Source: Oscillospiraceae bacterium (lineage in GTDB: Bacteria > Bacillota > Clostridia > Oscillospirales > Ruminococcaceae). Taken from it: 64,000 nucleotides of DNA. Shown piece after piece: positions 33,430 through 43,179 of the stretch. Each line of letters starts with the position of its first letter. Positions within the stretch are counted from its first letter, which is position 1. The notes below the pieces were generated by a model. It was not told the DNA's origin. It saw nothing but the letters and a program-made list of their open reading frames with translations, and made no database searches. Both the position numbers and the translations under genes were made by a program. Location of the stretch: assembly GCA_029007035.1 (NCBI GenBank), contig JAQXHC010000041.1, positions 62,001 through 126,000 of the forward strand, read 5' to 3'.

Positions 33430-36120
33430 ATGATAAAAAAGATAAAGTTAAGTGAAGCAGCAAAGGATTTTAATGTTCCGGCTCAGGAACTTATTGATTT
33501 TTTTGCTGCAAGAGGGGACTCCAAGAAAAAGACGTCAACCGGTCTTAACGACGATGAAATGAATGTTCTTCTTGAGCATTATTCAAAACTCCATGAAGTT
33601 AAGTCTTTTGATGATTATTTTGCTTCGAGAAACGACCCGAAGCCTGAGAAGAAAGAACCCGAAGCTAAGCCTGCCGCCAAAAAGGCAGTCAAAGCCGAGA
33701 AAAAAACGACAAAGACCGAGACTGAAAAGGTATCTCCCAAGCCGGAAACAAAGCTTGCTCCGGCAAAGGAGGCTCCAAAGGCAGAGAGCAAGCCTGCTCC
33801 AGCTAAGGAAGCTCCAAAGGCAGAGAGCAAGCCTGCTCCGGCTAAGGAAGCTCCAAAGGCAGAGAGCAAGCCTGCTCCGGCAAAGGAAGCACCAAAGGCA
33901 GAGAGCAAGCCTGCTCCGGCAAAGGAAGCACCAAAGGCAGAGAACAAGCCTGCTCCGGCAAAGGAAGCGCCAAAGGCGGAGACTAAGCCTGCCCCGGCTA
34001 AGGAAACTCCAAAGACGGAAGTAAAAACCGAGAAATACAGTTCCAAGAAGAAAAACGAGAAAAAAGCAATGCCCAAGGCAAAGGACAGAGGAGAAAAAAC
34101 AAGGCTCAATGCTGCGTTCAGTTCCGAGACTGCCGAAACTGCTACTCAGAGAAGAACTGTTGATACAAGAGGAAGCTATGTTGACCTCGATAAGTATAAT
34201 GAGCGCTATGAGCAGATTGCTCCTGCAAATAAGCACAAGGATAATTACTCCTCAAAGAAGCAGAAGATAAATCAGAAATCTGCACAGCGTTCGCGTCAGC
34301 AGTATTCCAAAAAGGAAACAGAGTCCGAGAAGCTCCGCCGGCTTGAGCTTGAGCGTGCAAGAAAGCAGCAGCTTAAGGTGCTTATCCCCGATACGATTAC
34401 CGTCGGAGAGCTTGCTTCACGTCTGAAAGCCACCGCTACCGACGTTATCAAAAAGCTCATGGGTCTGGGTATAATGGCTTCAATCAATCAGGAGATCGAC
34501 TTCGACACTGCATCCCTCGTTGCCGAAGAACTGGGAGCAAAGGTTGAAAAGGAGGTTATCGTCACCATTGAGGAGCGTCTTATTGACGACAGCGACGACG
34601 ATGATACAAACCTCTCGCCGAGATGTCCTGTTGTAGTTGTTATGGGTCATGTAGACCATGGTAAGACTTCGATTCTTGACAGGATCAGAAATGCCCATGT
34701 TACAGCTACCGAAGCAGGCGGAATTACTCAGCATATCGGTGCATATCAGGTCAAGATCAACGGACAGGACATTACATTCCTTGATACTCCGGGACACGAG
34801 GCATTTACCTCAATGAGAGCAAGAGGCGCGAATATTACCGATATAGCAATTCTTGTTGTCGCTGCCGATGACGGCATCATGCCGCAGACGGTCGAGTCCA
34901 TTAACCACGCGAAAGCAGCAGGAGTTTCCGTTATTGTTGCAATCAACAAAATGGATAAGGAGGGAGCAAATCCCGACAGAATCAAGGAGGAGCTTACCAA
35001 GTATGACCTCGTCTGCGAGGACTGGGGCGGCGATGTTATCTGTGTTCCTGTTTCCGCAAAGACCGGCGAAGGTATTGACGAACTGCTTGAAAATGTTCTT
35101 CTTGTTGCAGAAGTCAAGGAGCTTAAAGCCAATCCCGAACGTCTTGCAAAGGGTACTGTTATTGAAGCGAGACTTGATAAGGGCAGAGGTCCTATCGCTA
35201 CACTGCTCGTTCAGAACGGTACACTCAGACAGGGCGATGTCCTCATTGCAGGAACGGCAGTGGGCAGAGTCCGCGTAATGACAAACGACAAGGGCAGAAC
35301 GGTTAAATCCGCAGGTCCTTCCGTTCCGGTCGAGATTACCGGTCTTGCAGAAGTTCCGAGTGCGGGTGATATTTTCAATGCCGTTGAAGACGAGCGCCTC
35401 GCACGCGAGCTTGTTGAAAAAAGAAAGCATGAAGCCAAGCAGGAGCAGTTCAACGCTTACAGAAAGGTTACTCTCGATAATCTGTTCAGCCAGATTGCAG
35501 AGGGCGAGATCAAGGAGCTTCCTATCGTAGTCAAGGCTGACGTTCAGGGTTCGGTTGAAGCTGTAAAGCAGTCTCTCGAAAAGCTCTCTAACGATGAGGT
35601 GAGAGTCAGAGTCATTCACGGAGCAGTCGGAGCTGTTAAGGAGAGCGACGTTATGCTTGCCAGCGCGTCAAATGCAATCATCGTAGGCTTCAACGTAAGA
35701 CCTGATCCCGTTGCAGCTGAAAATGCGGTACGCGACGGCGTTGATATTCGTCTTTACAGAATCATTTATGATGCTATCGAGGAAATCACTACTGCGATGA
35801 AGGGTATGCTCGCTCCGAAGTTCAGAGACGTTGAACTTGGACGTATTGAAGTAAGGCAGGTTTACAAGATTTCCAGCGTCGGAATGGTTGCAGGAAGCTA
35901 CGTACTCAGCGGCAAGGTTGTAAGAGGCTGTCAGGTGCGTGTTGTACGTGACGGAATTATCATAGCTGATGACAAGATTGCCGGATTGAAGCGATTCAAG
36001 GACGACGCCAAGGAAGTTGCCGAGGGCTACGAATGCGGTATAAGCCTTGAAAAGTTCAGCGACGTCAAAGAGGGCGATGTTTTCGAGGCATACACCGTTG
36101 AGGAATACCGCGAAGACTGA
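33430..36120 (+). CDS. infB: Translation initiation factor IF-2
   Basis: 896 residues. The N-terminal IF2N region ([26 protein letters not shown]) is followed by a low-complexity Ala/Pro/Lys/Glu region with seven 13-residue repeats (about 110-200), a second IF2N region ([30 protein letters not shown]), then the GTPase: G1 GHVDHGKT (406-413), [16 protein letters not shown] and [12 protein letters not shown]. Domains II-IV follow, ending in the fMet-tRNA-binding domain ([40 protein letters not shown]). It delivers initiator tRNA to the 30S subunit. SD CGGAGGT is 11 bases upstream. Confidence 0.96.
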   Translation: MIKKIKLSEAAKDFNVPAQELIDFFAARGDSKKKTSTGLNDDEMNVLLEHYSKLHEVKSFDDYFASRNDPKPEKKEPEAKPAAKKAVKAEKKTTKTETEKVSPKPETKLAPAKEAPKAESKPAPAKEAPKAESKPAPAKEAPKAESKPAPAKEAPKAESKPAPAKEAPKAENKPAPAKEAPKAETKPAPAKETPKTEVKTEKYSSKKKNEKKAMPKAKDRGEKTRLNAAFSSETAETATQRRTVDTRGSYVDLDKYNERYEQIAPANKHKDNYSSKKQKINQKSAQRSRQQYSKKETESEKLRRLELERARKQQLKVLIPDTITVGELASRLKATATDVIKKLMGLGIMASINQEIDFDTASLVAEELGAKVEKEVIVTIEERLIDDSDDDDTNLSPRCPVVVVMGHVDHGKTSILDRIRNAHVTATEAGGITQHIGAYQVKINGQDITFLDTPGHEAFTSMRARGANITDIAILVVAADDGIMPQTVESINHAKAAGVSVIVAINKMDKEGANPDRIKEELTKYDLVCEDWGGDVICVPVSAKTGEGIDELLENVLLVAEVKELKANPERLAKGTVIEARLDKGRGPIATLLVQNGTLRQGDVLIAGTAVGRVRVMTNDKGRTVKSAGPSVPVEITGLAEVPSAGDIFNAVEDERLARELVEKRKHEAKQEQFNAYRKVTLDNLFSQIAEGEIKELPIVVKADVQGSVEAVKQSLEKLSNDEVRVRVIHGAVGAVKESDVMLASASNAIIVGFNVRPDPVAAENAVRDGVDIRLYRIIYDAIEEITTAMKGMLAPKFRDVELGRIEVRQVYKISSVGMVAGSYVLSGKVVRGCQVRVVRDGIIIADDKIAGLKRFKDDAKEVAEGYECGISLEKFSDVKEGDVFEAYTVEEYRED
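33757..34029 (+). repeat. Seven in-frame 39-bp tandem repeats in infB
   Basis: Unit [13 protein letters not shown], with variants N, T and V in the later copies. The first five units are almost identical at DNA level, indicating recent expansion or recombination; the last two have drifted. Confidence 0.9.
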
Positions 36121-36154
36121 ATTTGATTCACAAAATTTATTAAATAATACTACA

Positions 36155-36188
36155 GGCCGCCGCATATAATACGTATATCGCGGCGCCC
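36155..36188 (+). other. GC-rich hairpin between infB and the next gene
   Basis: CGCCGCATATA (36158-36168) pairs with TATAT...GCGGCG (36174-36185) with one bulge. There is no T-run, so RNA processing or stability is more likely than termination. A TATAAT-like string inside lacks a -35. Confidence 0.4.
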
Positions 36189-36207
36189 CGGAATTTGGAG
36201 GAAGATC

Positions 36208-36615
36208 ATGGACTATAACAGAATGAGTACAGCCGATATGCTCCAATACTGCAACGAAGCGCTTGCATGGGAAGAATTCGGACCTGTTGATATATTCTTT
36301 TTTGAATCGGTAAAAAAAATAATTCTCGGACAGTGTACACCGTTCGATAAGCCTGAGGAGGATATTGACGATCTTCTGGGCATTGAACGTCCTGTTACCG
36401 ATGAGGAGCTTGCTCCTGATTATGACAAATACGCCGACGAGTATTACTACGAGGAAAATGAAGAAATCTCGAAGGCAGTAGAACAGGCTGCAGCCGAGCC
36501 TGACGCATTCAATGCGAAGGTTTTTAATGATGGCTTCTTCGACGACGAGGATGATAATTCCGAAAACAACGGAACAACAAAGCCTTCCGATGAAAGCTTT
36601 ACGGTTGATGCCTGA
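36208..36615 (+). CDS. Uncharacterised acidic protein between infB and rbfA
   Basis: 135 residues, strongly acidic. The first 50 residues look folded (STADMLQYCNEALAWEEFGPVDIFFFESVKKIILGQC). The rest is Asp/Glu/Tyr-rich and probably disordered (DKYADEYYYEENEE, FFDDEDDNSENNGTTKPSDES). No family was recognised. ATG 36208 has a good SD (GGAGG) and codon use like its neighbours. Its position inside a translation operon, 17 bp before rbfA, suggests a role with ribosomes or initiation, but this is inference from context. Confidence 0.75.
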   Translation: MDYNRMSTADMLQYCNEALAWEEFGPVDIFFFESVKKIILGQCTPFDKPEEDIDDLLGIERPVTDEELAPDYDKYADEYYYEENEEISKAVEQAAAEPDAFNAKVFNDGFFDDEDDNSENNGTTKPSDESFTVDA

Positions 36616-36632
36616 AATACGGAAAGGATAAT

Positions 36633-36968
36633 ATGGCTAATTTTAAAAACAGCAGAACCGCAGAGGATATAAAACGCGAAATGACCGCTATTCTCCGCGA
36701 ACTGAAGGATCCGCGTATCGATCCTATGCTCACTGTCGTGCGCACAGAATTGTCGGGAGATATGTCCTACTGCAAAATATATGTTTCAAGCTTCGGCGGA
36801 ATTGAGAAGTCGAGGGAATCGGTCAAGGGACTTACGAGCGGCAGCGGTTTCATTAAGCGTGAACTGTTTCATCGTCTTAAACTCAGAAAATGCCCCGAGC
36901 TGAAATTTATTGCTGATGATTCAATTGAACACAGCGCCGAAATAAACAGAAAGCTCAAAGAATTATAA
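36633..36968 (+). CDS. rbfA: Ribosome-binding factor A
   Basis: 111 residues, family length. It shows the KH-like RbfA pattern: RTAEDIKREMTAILRELKDPRI, LTVVRTELSGDMSYCKIYVSSFG, GFIKRELFHRLKLRKCPELKFIADDSIEHSAEINRKL. It matures the 16S 5' end in 30S assembly. SD GGAAAGGA precedes ATG 36633; the gap to nrnA is 12 bp. Confidence 0.95.
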   Translation: MANFKNSRTAEDIKREMTAILRELKDPRIDPMLTVVRTELSGDMSYCKIYVSSFGGIEKSRESVKGLTSGSGFIKRELFHRLKLRKCPELKFIADDSIEHSAEINRKLKEL

Positions 36969-36980
36969 CGAGGTGAAATT

Positions 36981-37928
36981 ATGTTTATTGGACTAAGCGA
37001 AGCTGCCGATTTTCTGAAAAACTGCCGCGACGCGGTTATTATTACGCACCAGAGTCCTGACGGCGACTGTATCGGAGCGGCCTTTGCACTCAAAGATATT
37101 CTCGGATATTTTGGCATAAGGAGCAGAATTGTCTGCTGCGATGAATTTCCCTCACGGTATGATTTCATGACGAATACGGGCTGCGGGGAGGATTTTGAAC
37201 CGCAGACCGTCATATCCGTTGATATTGCCGATAACCGCCTGATGGGAAGCCTTAAAGAGGTTTACGGAGATAAAGTACAGCTGTGCATCGACCACCATAT
37301 CTCAAACACCGGGTATGCGGAAATGACTCTGCTTGATGGAAAAGCTTCCGCTACCTGTGAGCTGATATGGTTTCTCGCACGGGAAATGGGTGCGGAGCTT
37401 TCTGAGCACTGTGCAGCGTGCATCTATACGGGCATTGCTACCGATACAGGCTGTTTCAAATATGATTGTACCACTGCGGACTGTCACATGATAGCTGCTG
37501 ATATTATTGAAAATTATAATATCGGTTTTGCTAAAATCAACCGTAATATGTTTGATGTCAAGTCCGTGGGACGAATCAAAATGGAATGCCGCGTCCTGGA
37601 GCTTATGGAATATTACCTTGACGGAAAACTCACCATTATCAGCGTAACGGCAGATATTATGGAACAGATGGGCGTTGACGGCAGCGATCTTGAAGGCTGT
37701 GCGTCGCTTCCGCTTCAGGTCGAGGGAGTAGAGGTGGGCATTATGATAAAGGAACGGGAGCCTGGTGTCTATAAGATTTCAATGCGCTCGGCAAATGATG
37801 TTAATGTATCGGAGATATGCCGGATTTTAGGAGGCGGCGGTCACGCAAAGGCGGCAGGCTGTCTGCTGGAGGGAAGTCTCGGTGAAGTTAAAAAGAGGCT
37901 TATCGAAGCTGTAGGAAAGGCTGTATAA
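36981..37928 (+). CDS. nrnA: DHH-family bifunctional nanoRNase/pAp phosphatase
   Basis: 315 residues. DHH motifs are ITHQSPDGDCIGAAFALKDIL, SVDIADNRLMG, CIDHHISNTG and YTGIATDTGCFKYDCTT; the C-terminal DHHA1 motif is GGGGHAKAAGC. NrnA degrades oligoribonucleotides of 2-5 nt and converts pAp to AMP. The rbfA-nrnA-truB order is conserved in Firmicutes. Its stop overlaps the truB start by one base. Confidence 0.93.
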   Translation: MFIGLSEAADFLKNCRDAVIITHQSPDGDCIGAAFALKDILGYFGIRSRIVCCDEFPSRYDFMTNTGCGEDFEPQTVISVDIADNRLMGSLKEVYGDKVQLCIDHHISNTGYAEMTLLDGKASATCELIWFLAREMGAELSEHCAACIYTGIATDTGCFKYDCTTADCHMIAADIIENYNIGFAKINRNMFDVKSVGRIKMECRVLELMEYYLDGKLTIISVTADIMEQMGVDGSDLEGCASLPLQVEGVEVGIMIKEREPGVYKISMRSANDVNVSEICRILGGGGHAKAAGCLLEGSLGEVKKRLIEAVGKAV

Positions 37929-38824
37929 TGATGAACGGCATCTTATGCGTAAACAAGCCGCAGGATTTTACGTCTTTTGACGTGGTTGCAAAGCTGAGGG
38001 GAATCCTCGGAATGAAGCGGCTCGGTCATGGCGGTACGCTTGATCCTATGGCAACGGGAGTTCTGCCCGTGTTCGTGGGGACAGCTACGAAAGCCTGCGA
38101 TATAATGCCCGATAATACCAAGTCGTATCGGGCCGGCTTCCGCCTGGGACAAACCTCGGATACTCAGGACGTTACGGGTAAAATCGTACAGGTAAGCGAC
38201 AGGAATGTCGGAGCTTCGGAACTTGCGGACATCATTCCGCAGTTTACCGGAAAAATCATGCAGCTTCCGCCGATGTATTCGGCAGTTCAGGTTAACGGAA
38301 AGCGGCTCTATGACCTTGCAAGGCAGGGAATAGAGGTTGAGCGCACTCCAAGGGAGATATTCGTTGAAAATCTTGTGCTTGAAGAATATGACGAAAATCT
38401 GCGCGAGGGTATTTTATCGATAGACTGTTCAAAGGGAACGTATATACGTACTATTATCAGTGATATAGGCGAAAAACTCGGCTGCGGAGCGATAATGACT
38501 TCGCTTGTCAGAACAGCGTCGGGCGGTTTTACCCTGGAGAATTGCTTTACTTTCGAGGAAATCCGGATTGCCTGCGGCGAGGACAGGCTCGGTGATCTTA
38601 TTCTTCCCATTGAGAAGGTATTCGAATCGCTCCCGAAGCTTCGTCTCGGAGAGGCTCAGACGAGAATGTACCGTAACGGAGTAAAACTGGATCTGGCAAG
38701 AATCCATAACATAAAACGAGACTGTGAAACCTATGCGGTGTATGGCTGTGACGGCGGTTTTATCGGAACTGCGTCCGCCGATTTTGAGCAAAATATACTC
38801 CGTGTAGGAAAAAATCTTACGTGA
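37928..38824 (+). CDS. truB: tRNA pseudouridine-55 synthase TruB
   Basis: 298 residues. The N-terminus GILCVNKPQDFTSFDVVAKLRG and the catalytic motif GGTLDPMATGVLPV (Asp39) are diagnostic, followed by QLPPMYSAVQVNGKRLYDLARQG and YIRTIISDIGEKLG. It makes pseudouridine 55 in the T loop of tRNAs. The start is ATG 37928 or the next codon, ATG 37931; the TAATG overlap couples it to nrnA. ribF follows after 13 bp. Confidence 0.95.
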   Translation: MMNGILCVNKPQDFTSFDVVAKLRGILGMKRLGHGGTLDPMATGVLPVFVGTATKACDIMPDNTKSYRAGFRLGQTSDTQDVTGKIVQVSDRNVGASELADIIPQFTGKIMQLPPMYSAVQVNGKRLYDLARQGIEVERTPREIFVENLVLEEYDENLREGILSIDCSKGTYIRTIISDIGEKLGCGAIMTSLVRTASGGFTLENCFTFEEIRIACGEDRLGDLILPIEKVFESLPKLRLGEAQTRMYRNGVKLDLARIHNIKRDCETYAVYGCDGGFIGTASADFEQNILRVGKNLT

Positions 38825-38837
38825 ACGGGGTGAGTTG

Positions 38838-39716
38838 ATGAAACGCAGAGCCGTTGCAGTCGGACTGTTCGACGGCATTCACGGAGGACATATCCGCATA
38901 CTGAATAAAGCGCTTTCCGGGCTGAAAGATGATATGGAGCCTGCTGTGTTCACATTTGTCACTGAATCGCTTAAAACCAAGCACGGAAAGCCTTTTGAAT
39001 ACATTTACCCTGAAAGCGTAAAGGAAGAAGCGCTGCACAGGCTGGGATTTGAATATATAGAAGCAGCAGCCTTTGATGAGGTGAGGAATACAGACGGTGA
39101 AGCTTTTGCCGGAAACATACTTGCCGGAAAGATGAACGCAGCTCTTGTTGTCTGCGGAGAGAATTTCCGTTTCGGAAGGAATGCCTCCTGCGGTGCGGAG
39201 GATCTGCGCAGTTTCGGTAAAAAATTCGGATTTGAGGTCGATATTGCCGAACTTGACCGCAATGGCGGAAGCATACCGATCTCATCGGAGTGTATCAGGC
39301 AGTGCCTTAAAGAGGGCAGGCTTGACGGACTGTCGGATTTCGGATTTGATTATACGATTACCGCCGTGGTTGCGGAGGGAAACAGAATCGGCAGAACGCT
39401 GAATTTCCCTACAATAAATCAGCATTTCAGGGAGGGCCAGCTTGTTCCCAAATACGGAGTTTATCGCTCCGTTACGCGCCTTGACGGGATTGTTTATAAT
39501 TCCGTTACCGATATAGGCGTCAAGCCGACGGTTGAAAACAGCATAAAGCCGCTTGCCGAAACACATATACTTGATTATTCGGGAAATCTTTACGGAAAAA
39601 CAATTGCTGTGACGCTTTTGGAATTTATAAGAGAAGAAAAAAAGTTTTCGTCCGTCGAAGAGCTGAGAAAGCAGATTGCGGACGATATTGAATATTCAAG
39701 AAAAAGGATTGATTAA
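38838..39716 (+). CDS. ribF: Bifunctional riboflavin kinase/FAD synthetase
   Basis: 292 residues from ATG 38838 with SD GGGGTGAG; the in-frame TTG just before it is rejected. The FAD synthetase half has [15 protein letters not shown] (nucleotidyltransferase HxGH-like) and [15 protein letters not shown] with [12 protein letters not shown]; the kinase half has [17 protein letters not shown] and PKYGVYRS, ending in [21 protein letters not shown]. It converts riboflavin to FMN and FAD. The truB-ribF order is conserved. gltX starts one base after its stop. Confidence 0.94.
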   Translation: MKRRAVAVGLFDGIHGGHIRILNKALSGLKDDMEPAVFTFVTESLKTKHGKPFEYIYPESVKEEALHRLGFEYIEAAAFDEVRNTDGEAFAGNILAGKMNAALVVCGENFRFGRNASCGAEDLRSFGKKFGFEVDIAELDRNGGSIPISSECIRQCLKEGRLDGLSDFGFDYTITAVVAEGNRIGRTLNFPTINQHFREGQLVPKYGVYRSVTRLDGIVYNSVTDIGVKPTVENSIKPLAETHILDYSGNLYGKTIAVTLLEFIREEKKFSSVEELRKQIADDIEYSRKRID

Positions 39717-39717
39717 A

Positions 39718-41172
39718 ATGTCAGAGACTAAAAGAGTGAGAACCCGGTTTGCACCCAGTCCGACAGGCTATATGCACATCGGAAACCTCAGAACAGCTCT
39801 TTTCACATATCTAATCGCCAAGAAAAACGGCGGTGATTTTATCCTTCGTATTGAGGATACAGATAGAGAGAGATACGTCGACGGAGCTGTGGACGTAATT
39901 TACAACACACTCAGAATGACAGGCCTTATCTGGGACGAGGGTCCTGATATAGGCGGTCCGGTTGGCCCTTATGTTCAGTCTGAGCGTATGGGAATGTTCA
40001 AGGACTACGCACTTCAGCTTGTGGAGAAAGGTGAGGCTTATTATTGCTTCTGCGGAAAAGAGTCACTCGAGGAAAAGAGACAGGAAACCGCGCTTACAGA
40101 CCGTCCCGAGAAATGTGCCTGCCGTCATCTTACACCGGAGCAGGTTAGGGAAAAGCTAGAAGCCGGAGTTCCCTTTGTAATTCGTCAGAAGATGCCCGAA
40201 GAGGGCGAAACGACATTCCACGACGAGATTTACGGCGATATAACCGTTGAAAATGCGTCCCTTGACGATCAGGTTCTTATCAAGACAGATGGAATGCCGA
40301 CCTACAATTTTGCAAATGTCGTTGATGACCATACAATGGGTATAACTCACGTTGTAAGAGGAAATGAATATCTTTCATCTGCGCCTAAGTATAATCTGCT
40401 TTACAAGGCGTTCGGTTGGGATGTGCCGAAATATATCCATTGCTCGCCTGTAATGAAAGACCAGAATAACAAGCTTTCAAAGAGAAACGGTGATGCTTCC
40501 TTTGAGGATCTGCTCAAAAAGGGATATCTAAAAGAGGCTGTGCTGAATTTCATAGCGCTGCTCGGCTGGGCGCCAAAGGGAGAGCAGGAAATTTTCTCGC
40601 TGGAGGAGCTTGTACAGGAGTTTGATATCAGCGGAATCAGCAAGGCTCCTGCGATTTTCGACCCTGTTAAGCTTAGAGCAATCAATGCCGCATATATCAG
40701 AAAAATGACTCCCGAAGAATTTCTGGAGGTAATAACACCCTATATAAGAGAGGTCGTAAAGAGTGACGACATCGATATTGCTCTGCTTGCATCGGTGCTC
40801 CAGCCGCGAACCGAAGTGCTTACCGACGTTTACGAGCAGATTGATTTTATTGATAAACTTCCGGATTATGACACCTCTATGTACTGTCACAAGAAAATGA
40901 AAACAAATGAGGAAACTTCTCTTGAAGCGCTGAAAGCTGTACTTCCCGTTCTGGAGGAAATCAGCGGTTGGACGGTTGACAATATCCACGGAGCACTGTT
41001 CAGTCTAATTGAAAAGCTTGGCGTAAAGAACGGCTGGCTGCTCTGGCCGGTCAGAACTGCCGTTTCCGGCAAGCAGTGTACTCCGGGCGGAGGCGTGGAG
41101 CTTTGCAGAATTCTTGGTAAAGACGAGACGATTGCCCGAATCAGGGACGGAATTGACAGACTTTCAAAATAA
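39718..41172 (+). CDS. gltX: Glutamyl-tRNA synthetase
   Basis: 484 residues from ATG 39718, with AAAGGAT upstream inside ribF. Class I signatures are [20 protein letters not shown] (HIGN at about 20-23) and [12 protein letters not shown] (KLSKR). A Cys-containing zinc-like region, [16 protein letters not shown]...CACRH, lies at about 102-130. The C-terminal anticodon-binding domain ends with [18 protein letters not shown] and the [10 protein letters not shown] region. It charges tRNA-Glu and perhaps tRNA-Gln in a genome relying on GatCAB. It ends the rimP-to-gltX run; no clear terminator follows in the 157-bp gap. Confidence 0.95.
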   Translation: MSETKRVRTRFAPSPTGYMHIGNLRTALFTYLIAKKNGGDFILRIEDTDRERYVDGAVDVIYNTLRMTGLIWDEGPDIGGPVGPYVQSERMGMFKDYALQLVEKGEAYYCFCGKESLEEKRQETALTDRPEKCACRHLTPEQVREKLEAGVPFVIRQKMPEEGETTFHDEIYGDITVENASLDDQVLIKTDGMPTYNFANVVDDHTMGITHVVRGNEYLSSAPKYNLLYKAFGWDVPKYIHCSPVMKDQNNKLSKRNGDASFEDLLKKGYLKEAVLNFIALLGWAPKGEQEIFSLEELVQEFDISGISKAPAIFDPVKLRAINAAYIRKMTPEEFLEVITPYIREVVKSDDIDIALLASVLQPRTEVLTDVYEQIDFIDKLPDYDTSMYCHKKMKTNEETSLEALKAVLPVLEEISGWTVDNIHGALFSLIEKLGVKNGWLLWPVRTAVSGKQCTPGGGVELCRILGKDETIARIRDGIDRLSK

Positions 41173-41296
41173 ATTTAAGGAAGCTCCGGTTAAATCTGAA
41201 AGTATGATTTATTTATGATTCCTTAATATTATCGTAATGCTTTCACGGTGTTATCACATTAAAAAGTTAGAATAATAAAGTCTGATTTAATTATGA

Positions 41297-41309
41297 CAGC
41301 ATAATGCTG
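41297..41309 (+). promoter_or_regulatory. 13-bp palindrome just before the exporter operon SD
   Basis: CAGCAT-A-ATGCTG is a perfect palindrome ending 8 bases before AAGGAGG. It could be an operator or a small RNA hairpin; no promoter could be assigned confidently in this gap. Confidence 0.3.
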
Positions 41310-41329
41310 CCTCATAAGGAGGAAAACAA

Positions 41330-42451
41330 ATGATAGAGGTTAAAAACCTTACAAAAAAATACGGCGACAAGCTTGCCGTGGACGATATTTCGTTCAGGGT
41401 TGAAAAGGGCGAAATTCTCGGTTTCCTCGGCCCGAACGGTGCAGGTAAGTCAACTACGATGAATATGCTTACAGGCTATATTTCGTCAACCTCGGGACAG
41501 GTTCTGATTGACGGAATCGACATTCTCGAAGAACCGAACAAAGCAAAGGCAAAGATTGGATATCTTCCCGAAATACCGCCGCTTTATGTGGATATGACGG
41601 TTGCGTCCTATCTTGATTTCGTCTATGACCTGAAAAAATGCAAGCTTCCGAGAAAGTCGCACATTGCTGATGTATGCGGACTTTGCAGAATCACCGACGT
41701 CAAGGACAGAATTATCCGTAATCTTTCAAAAGGTTACCGCCAGAGAGTCGGACTTGCTCAGGCTCTTATCGGCAATCCGCCCGTGCTTATTCTTGATGAG
41801 CCGACAGTCGGTCTCGACCCGAAGCAGATCATCGAGATCCGTACCCTTATCAAGAAGCTTGGCAAGAAGCATACAGTAATTCTGTCTTCACATATTCTTC
41901 AGGAAATTCAGGCGGTATGCGATAAAATTATTATCATCAACAAGGGTAAAAAGGCTGCTGACGGAACAGCCGAAGAAATCGCAAGAAGCCTTACAGACAA
42001 GCACCGTATGACTGTCCGCATTGAGGGTACAAAGGGTACTAAGGAAGATAAGGACGAGATCGTAAGGGCGCTTAAATCAATCAGCGGAATCAAGTATGTG
42101 AGAGCTGATATGATGCGCGAAAACGGTATATTTGACTATGATGTAGAATCTGACGGCGAGACCGATGTACGCCGCGAAATCAATGAACTATGCCGCAGCA
42201 AAAACTGGAACATACTCATGTTCAGCCTGTCTGAGCTTTCTCTCGAGGACATATTCCTTAAGATCACTCTCGGCGACAATATCGTTGTTGAGGACGGAGA
42301 AATCCGCAAAGAGGAAACCGAAAAAATCAGAATCAATCTCAAGCTCGACGGAGAAGCTGAAGTCGAAGACGATAACGACGATGACAGCTCAGCCGAAAAA
42401 GCGGAATCCTCAAAGGATAATTCCGAAGAAAAGGACGGAGGTAAAAACTAA
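41330..42451 (+). CDS. ABC-2 type exporter ATPase (GldA/NatA-like)
   Basis: 373 residues. Walker A is GPNGAGKSTT, the signature is LSKGYRQRVGLAQALIG, and Walker B is PVLILDEPTVGLDPKQI. The C-terminal half contains the DUF4162-like extension (SLEDIFLKIT) and then a highly acidic 60-residue tail (EVEDDNDDDSSAEKAESS), which is unusual. SD AAGGAGG precedes ATG 41330. The stop overlaps the permease start by one base. With the next three genes it forms a Gld-like export system; the cargo is unknown. Confidence 0.88.
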   Translation: MIEVKNLTKKYGDKLAVDDISFRVEKGEILGFLGPNGAGKSTTMNMLTGYISSTSGQVLIDGIDILEEPNKAKAKIGYLPEIPPLYVDMTVASYLDFVYDLKKCKLPRKSHIADVCGLCRITDVKDRIIRNLSKGYRQRVGLAQALIGNPPVLILDEPTVGLDPKQIIEIRTLIKKLGKKHTVILSSHILQEIQAVCDKIIIINKGKKAADGTAEEIARSLTDKHRMTVRIEGTKGTKEDKDEIVRALKSISGIKYVRADMMRENGIFDYDVESDGETDVRREINELCRSKNWNILMFSLSELSLEDIFLKITLGDNIVVEDGEIRKEETEKIRINLKLDGEAEVEDDNDDDSSAEKAESSKDNSEEKDGGKN

Positions 42452-43155
42452 TGGGTGCAATTTACAGACGTGAAATGAACGCGTTCTTTACATCAGGAAT
42501 CGCATACGTATATCTTGCGGTATACTTTTTCCTTTCGGGTGTGTTTTTCTATAACACAACGCTTGCAGCGGCTACGACGGATACTTCGGGTGTATTCGGC
42601 TCGCTGTTTCTCGTGGTGCTCTTTCTGATCCCTGTGCTTACAATGAGACTGCTCAGCGAAGAGAAAAAGAACAAAACCGATCAGGGCCTTCTCACTGCCC
42701 CTGTAAGTCTTTGGTCAATAGTACTCGGCAAATATTTTGCGGCTCTGACACTTTTTGTAATTGCCGAAAGTCTTATTTTCGTGTATGCGCTGATTCTCAG
42801 CTATTTCGGAAGCGTTGTATGGGCTTCGCTGCTTGGCAACTATTTCGCTATGCTCTTCCTCGGCGCGGCGTTTATCGCAGTTGGCGTCTTTGTATCGTCT
42901 CTCACTGAAAATCAGATGGCTGCTGCGGTTATCAGCTTTCTTGCACTGCTGGTTCTCTATCTTTTTGATATGATCGGAAACAGCGTGGATATTGAAATCG
43001 TAAAGAAACTCGTTGAGTCGCTTTCTTTCTATTCAAGATACATTGAATTCACAATGGGACTGTTCAATCTTTCAAGTATCATATTCTTTATAAGCGCTGC
43101 ATTTCTCTTTAACTTCTTGACTGTAAGAGTTCTCGAGAAAAGACGCTGGAGCTAA
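42451..43155 (+). CDS. ABC-2 type permease (GldF-like)
   Basis: 234 residues with six membrane helices. The N-terminus GAIYRREMNAFFTSGIAYVYLAVYFFLSG and the motif LTMRLLSEEKKNKTDQGLLTAPVSLWSIVLGKYFAAL are characteristic of ABC-2/GldF permeases. Translation is coupled to the ATPase gene (TAATG). It is the membrane channel of the exporter; the DUF4350 and DUF4340 proteins encoded next are its usual partners. Confidence 0.88.
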   Translation: MGAIYRREMNAFFTSGIAYVYLAVYFFLSGVFFYNTTLAAATTDTSGVFGSLFLVVLFLIPVLTMRLLSEEKKNKTDQGLLTAPVSLWSIVLGKYFAALTLFVIAESLIFVYALILSYFGSVVWASLLGNYFAMLFLGAAFIAVGVFVSSLTENQMAAAVISFLALLVLYLFDMIGNSVDIEIVKKLVESLSFYSRYIEFTMGLFNLSSIIFFISAAFLFNFLTVRVLEKRRWS

Positions 43156-43179
43156 TCTGAGAAAGGATGGTACGAACAA

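Noticed and set aside
33757-34029. Regular repeats that might be read as a CRISPR array
   Set aside because: Units are contiguous and in-frame with no unique spacers; it is a protein repeat.
33583-34236. Long open frames on the minus strand opposite the infB repeats
   Set aside because: They mirror the codon bias of the tandem Ala/Pro/Lys/Glu repeat; no SD, and composition is a shadow of infB.
36165-36170. TATAAT as an internal promoter before the acidic protein gene
   Set aside because: It lies inside a stable hairpin and lacks any -35 match.
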